A DNA stretch of 9,873 nucleotides from Promethearchaeota archaeon (GCA_030606095.1 JAUWHC010000065.1:1-9873); one strand, 5' to 3'. Positions 1-7,458 are shown, counted from the stretch's first letter. Notes: generated by a model not told the origin, from the letters alone. Numbers and translations: made by a program.

Positions 1-7
1 ATTACAA

Positions 8-643
8 TTATAAGACAACATCACCATCGATTCTTACAATTCTTCCATCGACATGCAACCGTTTATCGCAATATAATTCTATCGCTTTAGGAAAGATTTT
101 ATGCTCCCATTCTAAAACTCTTGGTCCTAAAGTTTTTTCTGTGTCGGTATCGTACACAGGAACGCATTTTTGGATGATGATAGGTCCATGATCCGATTGA
201 GGATCCACAAAATGAACTGTAGTACCAGAAACCTTTACACCATATTCTAAAACATCTTTGTGAGAGTGCATCCCTTTGAAAGAAGGCAAAAGGGCAGGAT
301 GGATATTCATAACGTTCCCATTGAAAGTATCAATAAAACTTTGGCTTACTAATCTCATATAACCGACTAAAACAACTAATTCACAATCGTATTTTTTCAG
401 TACAGTTATCATCTTTTTATCGAATTCTTCTCTGGGGAGATGAAGAAACTTATTAGTTTCAATTAATTCATGTGGTATGTTATGATTTTTCGCTCGTTCC
501 ATGCAAAATGCTTCAGCTTTGTTACAAATAAGTACTTTTACGCCTGCCTTATGTTTCAAAATGCCTTCCTCGCATGCTTTTATTATAGCTTCGAAATTAC
601 TCCCAGAACCAGAGGCGATCGCACCTATTTTTACTTTTGACAT
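8..643 (-). CDS. purN: Phosphoribosylglycinamide formyltransferase (PurN)
   Basis: This 211-residue cytoplasmic protein should transfer a formyl group from 10-formyltetrahydrofolate to GAR, the third step of purine synthesis. The sequence shows the N-terminal nucleotide-binding loop SGSGSN (residues 11-16), the segment VMNIHPALLPSFKG, which carries the catalytic Asn113 and His115, and HFVDPQSDHGPII, whose Asp151 matches the catalytic Asp of PurN. The length is normal for the family and the reading frame is intact, with a TAA stop close to the window edge. The ATG start is directly preceded by an AT-rich tract and no clear Shine-Dalgarno, so the transcript may have a very short leader. It is transcribed divergently from aCPSF1. 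Using PurN rather than the formate-dependent PurT implies folate-type C1 carriers. The family call is firm. Confidence 0.95.
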   Translation of the reverse strand: MSKVKIGAIASGSGSNFEAIIKACEEGILKHKAGVKVLICNKAEAFCMERAKNHNIPHELIETNKFLHLPREEFDKKMITVLKKYDCELVVLVGYMRLVSQSFIDTFNGNVMNIHPALLPSFKGMHSHKDVLEYGVKVSGTTVHFVDPQSDHGPIIIQKCVPVYDTDTEKTLGPRVLEWEHKIFPKAIELYCDKRLHVDGRIVRIDGDVVL

Positions 644-660
644 AGTTCGTTCTAATTTTC

Positions 661-673
661 TTTTTTAAAAAAA
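661..673 (-). promoter_or_regulatory. Candidate TATA region of purN
   Basis: A T6A7 tract lies 18-30 bases upstream of the purN ATG on the minus strand. It is the only TATA-like sequence at a workable distance, and it would give a leaderless or nearly leaderless transcript. The surroundings are AT-rich, so the support is positional only. Confidence 0.3.
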
Positions 674-1017
674 GTTTATCATTAAAACAAAAGAAAAACC
701 CCCTCCTTTAGGTGAAGGATGAGATTTGCAGTATATCATTAATCCTCTAGTGCTAGTTATGGATAAAATCTATAATGATAATATTTTTATTCTATTAACT
801 CATATAACAATTAGAAATTAGAATTAATTCGTTGTTAAATTTAATCTCTGGTATTAGTATTAATATCTAAGAATTGTTCTATTTGTTTAAAAACATCGTT
901 TAAAAAATTAAAATAACTGTACATATGATTTTAAAGGAGAATGTAATTAGGTTATAAAATTCATTCAATTTAAAGAAAAGATTATTTTTAATAATAAAAA
1001 AACCAATAGCTTTTACA

Positions 1018-1030
1018 TTTTTAAAACTAT
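1018..1030 (+). promoter_or_regulatory. Candidate TATA box of aCPSF1
   Basis: The T5A4 stretch followed by CTAT lies about 33-45 bases before the ATG at 1063. That spacing would place the transcript start about 15 bases before the ATG. No Shine-Dalgarno is seen upstream of the ATG, which fits a short-leader archaeal transcript. The AT-rich background weakens the call. Confidence 0.35.
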
Positions 1031-1062
1031 AGACAAGAATTACATAAAAAAATTGAATATAT

Positions 1063-2973
1063 ATGAGTTTCGAAGGAGAACTACAAAGAATTAAGGATCA
1101 AATTATTTCACATCTCCCTGCCGATATCAAGGTTAAAAAAATTGAATTTGAAGGTCCTGAAATAGCCGTTTATTCCGAAAATGAAAATTTAAATCTTATT
1201 GAAAGTTCAGATATTTTAAAAGAATTAGCGAAAACTATGCGTAAAAGAGTGGTTTTTCGCTGGAACGCGGAGAAGCGCAAGGATCCCTCTGAAACTGAGG
1301 ACTACATAAGAAATCTAATTGTCGAAGGCGCTGAAATTTCCAATATTGAATTTGATCACACCCGTGGAGAAGTTATTATAGAATCGGTAAAACCAGGGTT
1401 GGTTATTGGAAAAAAAGGCGTTAATTTAAAAGAAATACGGATGAACACTTTTTGGCAACCTAAAACAATAAGAACGCCACCGTTGGAATCGAGAACCATT
1501 GGATTAATTAGAGGAATGCTGAAAAAAGAAAGACAAAACCAAAAAGACATACTCTTGAATATAGGAAAGAGAATTCACCGCCCTGCCATTTTTAAAGATT
1601 TAGATATTCGCCTAACTTCCTTAGGTGGTTTTAGAGAAGTCGGTAGATCGTGTATCTTAATGCAAACAAGAGATAGTAGCATTCTTCTCGATGTAGGGTT
1701 AAATGTCGGCAATAAAAACGATCCATTTCCAAATTTTGATATTCCAGAGTTTTCAATAAGGGATTTAGACGCTGTAATAGTCTCTCATGCTCACTTAGAT
1801 CATTGTGGAATGGTACCTTTTTTATTTAAGTATGGGTATAAAGGTCCCGTGTATTGTACGCTCCCTACACGAAACCTTTCGACCATGTTACAATTAGATT
1901 TCGTTCAGATTTGCGAAAAAGAGGGTAAACCTGGTCCTTATTCTAAAAGGGATGTAAAAAGCGCTGTACTCCATACGATACCTCTCTCATGGGGGAAAGT
2001 TACGGATATTGCTCCTGATATTAAGTTAACACTTCACAATTCTGGTCATATATTAGGCTCTTCAATAATTCATTTACATTTCGGAAAGGGTGGATTCAAC
2101 TTTATATACACAGGAGATTTTAAATATCAAAAAACAAGACTTCTAGAGAAGGCGGCTGTAAAATTTCCTAGAGTTGAAGCCTTACTTATTGAATCAACTT
2201 ATGGAGGTCCTCAAGATCGAATCCCAAGTAGACAAGATTCTGAAAGAGACCTTAGACAAATATTAAATTCGACGATCAAGAGAGGTGGCAAAATTCTTAT
2301 TCCCGTATTAGCAGTAGGGCGAGCCCAAGAGCTAATAATAGTGTTAGAAGAGTTTATATCAAAGGGTATTATTGATCACGTCCCAATCTTTTTGGACGGA
2401 TTAATCTCAGAAGCAACAGCTATACATACCGCAAACCCCGATTTTCTTAGTTCTGACTTAAGAGAAAAAATATTACATCAAGGCAAAAACCCATTTTTAA
2501 GCGACTTTTTCACGACAATTTCTAGTCAAGAAGAAAGGAACGATGTAATTTTGGGTGGACCTTGTATTATCTTAGCTACGAGCGGTATGTTAATCGGAGG
2601 ACCCTCAGTTCAATATTTAAGAAGATTAGCCGAAGATAAGAAAAATTCTCTTGTATTCGTATCTTACCAAGTAAATGGAACTTTAGGAAGCAGGGTTCAG
2701 CGAGGTTTCCGCGAGATTCAATACACCAATGAGAAAGGAAGGACACAGCTCATAAAATTAAACATAAATATCTTTACTTTAGAAGGATTCAGCGGTCACT
2801 CTTCACGTAGCCAAATCTCGCAATTCTTGCGTAGAATTCAACCCAGACCAAAATTAGTTATATGCAACCACGGCGAAGAAAGCAAATGTGTAAGCTTATC
2901 GACGATGATACATAAAAAATTAAGAAAAGCCACTAAAGCTCCAAGAAACACAGAGACTCTTTCGCTTAAATAA
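1063..2973 (+). CDS. aCPSF1/FttA KH-MBL-beta-CASP ribonuclease
   Basis: A 636-residue protein of the archaeal CPSF1 family, which cleaves RNA at U-rich 3' ends and terminates transcription by archaeal RNA polymerase (known for the family as FttA/aCPSF1). Residues 1 to about 140 form two KH domains: the second carries the GxxG loop GKKG (116-119), the first lacks one. The metallo-beta-lactamase part shows LLD (Asp210), the zinc motif SHAHLDH (His242, His244, Asp246, His247), SGH (His329) and TGDF (Asp352). The inserted beta-CASP domain starts near IESTYGG (Glu377) and includes PVLAVGRAQE (415-424). The last beta-CASP motifs are FSGHS (His579) and CNHGE (His603). The length matches archaeal orthologues and all metal ligands are present, so it should be active. 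It is flanked by its own non-coding regions and looks monocistronic. Confidence 0.97.
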   Translation: MSFEGELQRIKDQIISHLPADIKVKKIEFEGPEIAVYSENENLNLIESSDILKELAKTMRKRVVFRWNAEKRKDPSETEDYIRNLIVEGAEISNIEFDHTRGEVIIESVKPGLVIGKKGVNLKEIRMNTFWQPKTIRTPPLESRTIGLIRGMLKKERQNQKDILLNIGKRIHRPAIFKDLDIRLTSLGGFREVGRSCILMQTRDSSILLDVGLNVGNKNDPFPNFDIPEFSIRDLDAVIVSHAHLDHCGMVPFLFKYGYKGPVYCTLPTRNLSTMLQLDFVQICEKEGKPGPYSKRDVKSAVLHTIPLSWGKVTDIAPDIKLTLHNSGHILGSSIIHLHFGKGGFNFIYTGDFKYQKTRLLEKAAVKFPRVEALLIESTYGGPQDRIPSRQDSERDLRQILNSTIKRGGKILIPVLAVGRAQELIIVLEEFISKGIIDHVPIFLDGLISEATAIHTANPDFLSSDLREKILHQGKNPFLSDFFTTISSQEERNDVILGGPCIILATSGMLIGGPSVQYLRRLAEDKKNSLVFVSYQVNGTLGSRVQRGFREIQYTNEKGRTQLIKLNINIFTLEGFSGHSSRSQISQFLRRIQPRPKLVICNHGEESKCVSLSTMIHKKLRKATKAPRNTETLSLK

Positions 2974-3084
2974 TCCATTTATCTCTCTATTTTATTATAT
3001 TTAAGATTTAAGTTACAACTAAATATTTTACTGTAATTTTTAAAAAACAATAATTTTTAATTATTAACTAAAGAAATAAATTTT

Positions 3085-3091
3085 AAAGGAG
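3085..3091 (+). promoter_or_regulatory. Shine-Dalgarno that fixes the TTG start of the SRPBCC gene
   Basis: AAAGGAG sits 8 bases before a TTG codon at 3100. The first in-frame ATG is at 3121, too far from this site. The ribosome binding site therefore supports the non-ATG start, adding seven residues (MPIAEKK) that fit the first strand of the fold. Confidence 0.75.
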
Positions 3092-3099
3092 TTGATTTT

Positions 3100-3534
3100 T
3101 TGCCAATAGCAGAAAAAAAAATGGAAATTAAAGCTTCCGTAGAAAAAGTTTATGAGATATTAAACGATTACATGGGATTACCAAGATGGAATATCGTTGT
3201 AAATGAAATCGAACAACTCGAATCTAAAAAATATTTCCTAAAAACTAATGTAGGGGACATAACAAATATAGAAATTGAGAACATACCTCGCGAGAAGATG
3301 ACATCAATCCAAGAGGGAAGCCCTATGAAAAAAATTGGTTATATTTTCGAACCGAAAGGCGATGTAACTAAAGTGACGCTTTGGGCTGAATTTGAATTAG
3401 AAGACCAAAGAATGATTATGGAAATGGCAGGAGATTTATTTTTAAAAAGTTTAAAAGTTTACATAGATTACCTTGTAGCGGGTGGAAATCCCGAAGAATA
3501 TAAAAAGTCCTTCAATAAAATTAAAAAAGCTTAA
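3100..3534 (+). CDS. SRPBCC/START-like small-molecule-binding protein
   Basis: A 144-residue soluble protein that looks like the SRPBCC (polyketide cyclase/START-like) fold, a helix-grip barrel with a hydrophobic pocket. The signature is the opening strand, EKKMEIKASVEKVYEILND, followed by YMGLPRWN, as in the usual 'as.e.vw..l.d....p.W' start of the family. A long C-terminal helix (about residues 104-130, EDQRMIMEMAGDLFLKSLKVYIDYL) closes the pocket. There is no signal peptide or membrane segment. The start is TTG, supported by a strong Shine-Dalgarno. It stands between aCPSF1 (126-bp gap) and the NapH-like gene (117-bp gap, with a T-tract after the stop), so it is probably transcribed alone. 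The ligand cannot be told from sequence; members range from lipid carriers to cyclases. Confidence 0.75.
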   Translation: MPIAEKKMEIKASVEKVYEILNDYMGLPRWNIVVNEIEQLESKKYFLKTNVGDITNIEIENIPREKMTSIQEGSPMKKIGYIFEPKGDVTKVTLWAEFELEDQRMIMEMAGDLFLKSLKVYIDYLVAGGNPEEYKKSFNKIKKA

Positions 3535-3551
3535 AGAAATTACTTCTTCCA

Positions 3552-3560
3552 TTTTTTTTT
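3552..3560 (+). terminator. T-tract terminator after the SRPBCC gene
   Basis: A run of nine T residues starts 17 bases after the TAA stop, inside a pyrimidine-rich stretch with no stem before it. This is the usual form of archaeal intrinsic or FttA-assisted termination sites. Similar T-runs occur by chance in this AT-rich DNA, so the call is moderate. Confidence 0.45.
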
Positions 3561-3651
3561 ATTTCTCATTTTTCAATTCAAAAACGCACATACCTTTTTA
3601 GAAGACTAATTTTTTTAACCAGCGATTATTTATTAATTTAAAATTTAGCAA

Positions 3652-4602
3652 GTGATATCTTTGAGATTTAAAAGGTTAAAGATTAGAGAAAACTTAATTA
3701 CAATCACTCGAAGAATAGTTCAGATTTTAGCGTTTTTACTGATAAATTACATAATTATTGAAGCCATCTTTCCTATTAACCTATTTAGTTTAGAAGGAAT
3801 TATTAAGGCACTACCCATTTTAAACTCGCCAAGAAATCCTCTTTCTGATGGAGCAGGAATGTTAGAATATATCTTCTTCTCCATGGCAGAAGGCGTATTC
3901 CCATTTTTTCTTGTTGCAGTGTTAATATTAATATTGTTATTTTCAAATCGGTTTTTTTGTGGATGGATATGTCCGATTGGGGCGATCCAAGATGTGTGTG
4001 CTGCGATACCTACTAAAAAAAAGAAAGTAAAACTTGGAACCCATAAGAATCTTCTCAACATAAAGTATGTTTTTATAATTATTATCACATTAATCATATT
4101 CCCATTAGGAATTACAAAAAATTCGAATGTCATGTTTTATCTCGATTTTAAAACCCAGTTAGGTGTTTTTGCTAAACGACCAATAGGATTTTTTTCTTTA
4201 TCTGAATTTATTTTTGTGTTTCTTCCAGATATAATTCAGAATATCTTTTTACCGGCAAAATTCGATGCTTTAGAACTCGGAGGATACATCATAATAGGTT
4301 TATACACTTTAATCATTGTTCTTTCGGTGTGGTATCCACGAATATACTGTAGATACATTTGCCCTTTTGCCGCTATTTCTTCGGCCATAACCGATTATTC
4401 TTTTTTAAAATTATCCAGGAACCCTGTTAAATGTGTAGGTAGGTCTGAATGTGGAATCTGTGAAGACATTTGTCCAAAACAGATTAGAATATTAGACGAG
4501 CCATTTGAGTTCTTTACTGGGAAGGGAGAATGTAATTTTTGTTTGAAGTGTAAAGAGAAGTGTCCTCATGATGCGATATTAATAAAATTTGTAAATGTAT
4601 AG
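3652..4602 (+). CDS. NapH-like membrane polyferredoxin
   Basis: A 316-residue integral membrane iron-sulfur protein of the NapH/MauN/YccM type, expected to pass electrons between the membrane quinone pool and a partner reductase. Hydrophobic segments lie at about 22-40, 84-98, 137-155, 183-200 and 211-228. Two CxxxCP motifs follow membrane segments: CGWICP (Cys103, Cys107) and CRYICP (Cys233, Cys237), as in Fer4_5 domains. The C-terminal tail carries two 4Fe-4S sites: Cys261-x5-Cys267-x2-Cys270-x3-Cys274-Pro, with a longer first spacing than usual, and the classical Cys294/297/300/304-Pro. The start is GTG with no clear Shine-Dalgarno; a TTG three codons later is an alternative. The downstream hydrolase starts 45 bases after the stop, so co-transcription is possible. 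No reductase partner lies nearby, so its redox pathway is unknown. Confidence 0.85.
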   Translation: MISLRFKRLKIRENLITITRRIVQILAFLLINYIIIEAIFPINLFSLEGIIKALPILNSPRNPLSDGAGMLEYIFFSMAEGVFPFFLVAVLILILLFSNRFFCGWICPIGAIQDVCAAIPTKKKKVKLGTHKNLLNIKYVFIIIITLIIFPLGITKNSNVMFYLDFKTQLGVFAKRPIGFFSLSEFIFVFLPDIIQNIFLPAKFDALELGGYIIIGLYTLIIVLSVWYPRIYCRYICPFAAISSAITDYSFLKLSRNPVKCVGRSECGICEDICPKQIRILDEPFEFFTGKGECNFCLKCKEKCPHDAILIKFVNV

Positions 4603-4647
4603 GGCAATATGATAAAATCTTTAATAAGAGACCTATAATAAGTTGCA

Positions 4648-5859
4648 ATGGATCCTAAAAACCTGAAAATATACAGATTACATATGCGAAGAGATTCTGA
4701 TATTGGATTTAAGGCTATATCCGATTCTCAAGCGGTAAGATTATACGAAGAAGATGATGAGTCTAAAATCGATATTAGACCCGCTTTTTTCAGAGATGTT
4801 GACCGTATCGTTCATAGCAAAGCATATGCTCGTTATATAGACAAAACACAAGTTTTTTTTGGTTTTAACAACGCAAATATCACCCATCGCTCGTTACATG
4901 TTATATTAGTCTCAAGAATTGCTCGTCAAATCGGGCGAATATTAAAACTAAATACTGATTTAATGGAAGCTATAAGCTTAGCACACGACATAGGCCATAG
5001 CCCAAGGGGGCATTTGGGTGAAAAAATTCTTGATGACATAAGTAAAAAGTATAAAATGGGTACATTTAATCATAATGCTCAAGGATGTAGGTGGTTGTCG
5101 TACTTAGAAAAAAGATTTCCAAATAAACCTGCGAAAGGATTAAATTTAACGCTACAAGTATTGGACGGAGTTCTTTGCCACGATGGTGAAGTTTACGAAC
5201 AAGGATTAAAACCAATTGAAGTAAATGGAAAAACTTGGGAAGACCATTTAAATGAATATGACGACGCACTTCACGAAAACAAAATAAAAAGAATCCCAAT
5301 GTCTTATGAGGGAGTAGGCGTTAGGATAGCAGACACCATAGCATATATCGGAAGAGATATCGAAGATGCGATTTTAATTAAATTCATTAAAAGGTCTGAC
5401 ATACCTAAAAGTTGCACAAATGTACTTGGCGATACTAACCGAAAAATAATGAAAACTCTAATTATGGACCTCTTAAATAATAGCCTTGATAGCGATATGA
5501 TTGGTTATAGTGAGGAAATCTTTGAAGCGCTAAAAAGATTGAAGGAATTTAATTATAAACAAATATACGGTCGAAGAGATCTTTACAAAAGTAAAAACTC
5601 AAAAATACCTTATATAGAAAATTTAACTAATCAGTTTGAATTAATATTTGAAAAATCTTTGAAAGATCTGGAGGAAGAGAACTTCAACTCACCGATTTTT
5701 AAAGATCACATAGAATATATCGATGATAAAAAATATTCTACTTACTATAAACCTCTTAAAAATCAAAATAAGTTAACTTTAGTCGTGCGAGATTATATCT
5801 CCGGAATGAGTGATAAGTATTTCAACGAGATTTATACAAAATACAACCTTAAGCATTAA
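4648..5859 (+). CDS. dGTPase-like HD-domain dNTP triphosphohydrolase
   Basis: A 403-residue cytoplasmic hydrolase of the dGTPase/SAMHD1-type HD family, which converts dNTPs to deoxynucleoside and triphosphate. The sequence has the family opening FRDVDRIVHSKAYARYIDKTQVF (48-70). The metal-binding HD residues are TH (His80), AHDIGH (His113, Asp114) and RIADTIAY (Asp229). It also has the conserved FNHNAQG block (140-146) and the C-terminal RDYISGMSD (381-389). Length and order of motifs fit the bacterial and archaeal dGTPase group. The nucleotide specificity (dGTP or all dNTPs) and any allosteric site cannot be read from sequence. The ATG start has no good Shine-Dalgarno. The gene ends in a double stop TAATAA and is directly abutted by an orphan reading frame in the same frame. 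Confidence 0.92.
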   Translation: MDPKNLKIYRLHMRRDSDIGFKAISDSQAVRLYEEDDESKIDIRPAFFRDVDRIVHSKAYARYIDKTQVFFGFNNANITHRSLHVILVSRIARQIGRILKLNTDLMEAISLAHDIGHSPRGHLGEKILDDISKKYKMGTFNHNAQGCRWLSYLEKRFPNKPAKGLNLTLQVLDGVLCHDGEVYEQGLKPIEVNGKTWEDHLNEYDDALHENKIKRIPMSYEGVGVRIADTIAYIGRDIEDAILIKFIKRSDIPKSCTNVLGDTNRKIMKTLIMDLLNNSLDSDMIGYSEEIFEALKRLKEFNYKQIYGRRDLYKSKNSKIPYIENLTNQFELIFEKSLKDLEEENFNSPIFKDHIEYIDDKKYSTYYKPLKNQNKLTLVVRDYISGMSDKYFNEIYTKYNLKH

Positions 5860-5862
5860 TAA

Positions 5863-6165
5863 TTGCTCGCCGATGTATGTCACGGATATTCTGATAGCAC
5901 AAGCGGGATGGCTCATGCTTGGGTAGATTATGGGGCTGAGGCTTTTATTGGAGCAACCATAAGTGTACCTATCGCTGATCAATATGGTAATCGATGGAAT
6001 GATGGATTTGTGGGCGCATTCTGGGAAGAATTGTGTGAGAATGAAGGTACAATACGTTCAGCAACGATCGCTTTATGTGATTACTATAACGCTCATTATG
6101 GTAGTGGCTGGAATCTTGGTGATGAATGGAAAATTATGGGAAACCAATATGCTACACTTCCTTAA
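5863..6165 (+). pseudogene. 5'-truncated remnant of a caspase/gingipain-fold-like protein
   Basis: A 100-codon open frame that begins directly after the second stop of the hydrolase gene. It has only a TTG as possible start, no Shine-Dalgarno and no space for a promoter. The product begins in the middle of a domain: ADVCHGYSD, then MAHAWVDYGAEAFIGATISVPI, GFVGAFWEELC and a closing GWNLGDEWKIMGNQYATLP. The order Cys-strand, 'A..W.dyGA.afIG' strand and 'FW..L' helix resembles the last part of caspase-hemoglobinase-fold peptidases (C25/CHAT type), with Cys6 in the place of the nucleophile; the His half would be missing. This family guess is inference. GC content is about 44% over 240 counted bases, against about 30% in a counted line of the preceding gene, which hints at a separate origin or at its Gly/Ala/Trp-rich composition. 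A translated short protein is possible but less likely. Confidence 0.5.
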
Positions 6166-6240
6166 AAAATAACATAATATATATTAATTTTTTTTTATCT
6201 TATAATATCATATACGAATCATAATAAAATAAGAACAGAA

Positions 6241-6987
6241 ATGAAAACAGTGATTTCTATTACAAACAAAAAAAAATTACTTCTAAGGAAGTTAATGTTA
6301 ATATTTTTTTCAGTTTGGTCGTATATACCGATAATTATAGGTATTTTAATTCCTATGGTTGTAGTTTTACCATTAGCTTATGGTTCATGGATTATTTTTT
6401 CTCTATTGTCTGGATATTTGGCGTTCGAAGGATATATTCCCATTACCCACATTTATCCATTTCAACTTGTACTTCTTCTTATAATAGAGCTTATTATTTT
6501 TATAGGAGGCGTTGTTTTATTCTTATCGGGGTTGTATCGTCTTGCGAAAGGGAGAAAACATAAAATATCCATTGTAAAAACCGGATTGTATAATTATATT
6601 CGACATCCTCAAATTTTGGGGATTAGCTTAATTTCCTTACCTTTTGCCCTTTATATTCCCGGATTTAACGATTTAGGGATACGCATTGGTGAAATTTTTT
6701 CATGGACATTATTTACTTTTTTTCTCACAATTTATTCGAATCTTGAAGAACACAATCTTACTAAAAAATTTCCTGAGGAATATAGATTATATCAAACTCA
6801 AACTGGTTTTTTTTTACCTAAATTCCACCTTCGGAAAAAAAAAAAAACCAAAAGAGTTGAATTCATGACAATTCGAAAACGGTATTTATTTCTTCTTCTT
6901 GGCTATCTTATCTTGGTGTTTGTAATTTTTATTGTGATTGAAATTTTATCTAAATTAACTTTAATTCCAATTATTATTTATTTCTAA
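6241..6987 (+). CDS. ICMT/PEMT-family membrane methyltransferase
   Basis: A 248-residue multi-spanning membrane protein of the isoprenylcysteine carboxyl methyltransferase / phospholipid methyltransferase group, which uses S-adenosylmethionine. The family core is visible: TGLYNYIRHPQILG (114-127, with RHP at 121-123) and, after another hydrophobic segment, EEHNLTKKFPEEYRLY (169-184), where the Glu and Tyr residues line the cofactor and substrate site. Hydrophobic segments lie at about 20-46, 50-62, 75-98, 126-140, 150-166 and 215-248. The last segment follows a Lys-rich stretch (199-205) and is an addition beyond the usual catalytic end. The Lys stretch is encoded by a run of 12 A residues (6835-6846). 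The ATG start has no Shine-Dalgarno. The substrate (prenyl-cysteine, lipid or other) cannot be determined. Confidence 0.82.
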   Translation: MKTVISITNKKKLLLRKLMLIFFSVWSYIPIIIGILIPMVVVLPLAYGSWIIFSLLSGYLAFEGYIPITHIYPFQLVLLLIIELIIFIGGVVLFLSGLYRLAKGRKHKISIVKTGLYNYIRHPQILGISLISLPFALYIPGFNDLGIRIGEIFSWTLFTFFLTIYSNLEEHNLTKKFPEEYRLYQTQTGFFLPKFHLRKKKKTKRVEFMTIRKRYLFLLLGYLILVFVIFIVIEILSKLTLIPIIIYF

Positions 6988-7204
6988 ACTGGATTACAAG
7001 CAAATTGATTAAAACAAAAGTTCTTTAAGATAATTTACTATAACCTACTACCGTTTCAAAATTGAGCTTTTTTTATAATAGATTCATTAGGATTAAAAGA
7101 TTCATTTTTGCTTAACTATTAAGCAGTTTCAACTCATCTCTAATTCTTAATTTGACCTTACAAAAAATACTAAGATATTATATTAACTATTTAATAAAAT
7201 AAAG
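6988..7204. other. AT-rich intergenic region before the inverted-repeat element
   Basis: No gene is visible. The region holds a perfect 7-bp dyad (see 7109-7125), a copy of the 9-mer TGGATTACA at 6990-6998 that recurs at the edge of the following element, and two copies of AGATTCATT (7080-7088 and 7098-7106). Nothing else stands out. Confidence 0.5.
7109..7125. repeat. Short perfect dyad, TGCTTAA-CTA-TTAAGCA
   Basis: Two 7-base arms are exact reverse complements with a 3-base centre. It could be a protein-binding dyad or a weak hairpin. No reading frame starts close by, so no regulatory target is evident. Confidence 0.35.
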
Positions 7205-7381
7205 TGGATTACACATGGAGGAGCAATTTTTTTTTTAGTTTATACGGGGTTTTGTTTTTTTCAGTTTCCCTGAAAGTCGTCGAAACGGCTTCCACACGGG
7301 GTTTAATACCCTCAGTTAGAAGAGTATTAATAAAAACAAGTTTTTTTTTTAGCATCCTCCAAATAAGAACTGTGTAATCCA
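7205..7381. repeat. 177-bp inverted-repeat element with nested helices (structured RNA or MITE candidate)
   Basis: The ends are an 11-bp perfect inverted repeat: TGGATTACACA at 7205-7215 and its complement at 7371-7381. Inside this, TGGAGGA (7216-7222) pairs with TCCTCCA (7355-7361), and TTGTTTTT (7252-7259) pairs with AAAAACAA (7332-7339). A GC-richer core holds the hairpin AAGTCGT-CGAA-ACGGCTT (7274-7291, one G-T pair), extended by two pairs beyond an A-C mismatch, and a second hairpin GGGT-TTAAT-ACCC (7299-7311). No protein is encoded. Two T10-AG direct repeats (7227-7238 and 7341-7352) flank the core symmetrically. The flanking ATAAA copies (7199-7203 and 7382-7386) could be a target duplication but are low-complexity. 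I recognise no RNA family; RNase P and SRP motifs are absent. Either a structured RNA or a small non-autonomous mobile element would explain it. Confidence 0.6.
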
Positions 7382-7430
7382 ATAAATTATAAGGTTATTC
7401 TCTAATAAAAATCTATCTTTATTCAGAATA

Positions 7431-7458
7431 ATAATATTTTTTACAGAAAAAATATTAT
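7431..7458. repeat. 12-bp perfect AT-rich inverted repeat with ACAG loop
   Basis: ATAATATTTTTT at 7431-7442 is exactly complementary to AAAAAATATTAT at 7447-7458, with a 4-base loop. Three more pairs follow beyond one A-A mismatch. It lies between the 177-bp element and the tRNA. It may be a hairpin or a consequence of AT-rich promoter sequence; its right arm overlaps the probable tRNA TATA box. Confidence 0.5.

Larger units (their letters stand above)
644..1062. other. AT-rich intergenic region between purN and aCPSF1
   Basis: No convincing gene lies in these 419 bases, which separate two divergent genes and must hold both promoters. Most of it is very AT-rich. A small island at about 697-722 contains a C5 run and can form only a weak hairpin (TCCTT at 704-708 with AAGGA at 715-719). 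A Shine-Dalgarno-like AAAGGAG at 933-939 is followed by an ATG-TAA start-stop pair and leads into no reading frame. I found no tRNA, no clear C/D box pair and no riboswitch. Confidence 0.6.

Noticed and set aside
697..722. Riboswitch or C/D box RNA in the C-rich island upstream of purN
   Set aside because: Only a weak 5-bp hairpin can be drawn, and no matching C (RUGAUGA) and D (CUGA) boxes are found.
3747..4133. Open frame on the minus strand inside the NapH-like gene
   Set aside because: It is antisense to clear membrane and CxxxCP coding sequence and has no family signature.
5963..6172. 69-codon frame overlapping the peptidase-like remnant
   Set aside because: Its composition is that of an out-of-frame shadow; the frame starting at 5863 gives a protein-like sequence.
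7268..7291. Hammerhead-like fragments (CTGA and CGAAAC) in the core of the 177-bp element
   Set aside because: The conserved CUGANGA is not present (the sequence is CTGAAAG), and the stem II / stem III order needed for a hammerhead cannot be drawn.
7205..7381. RNase P RNA or SRP RNA
   Set aside because: Paired ends and a GC-richer core suggested these, but the RNase P GAGGAAAGUC-type block and the SRP helix 8 motif (GGAAG..AGCAG type) are absent, and the element is shorter than archaeal SRP RNA.
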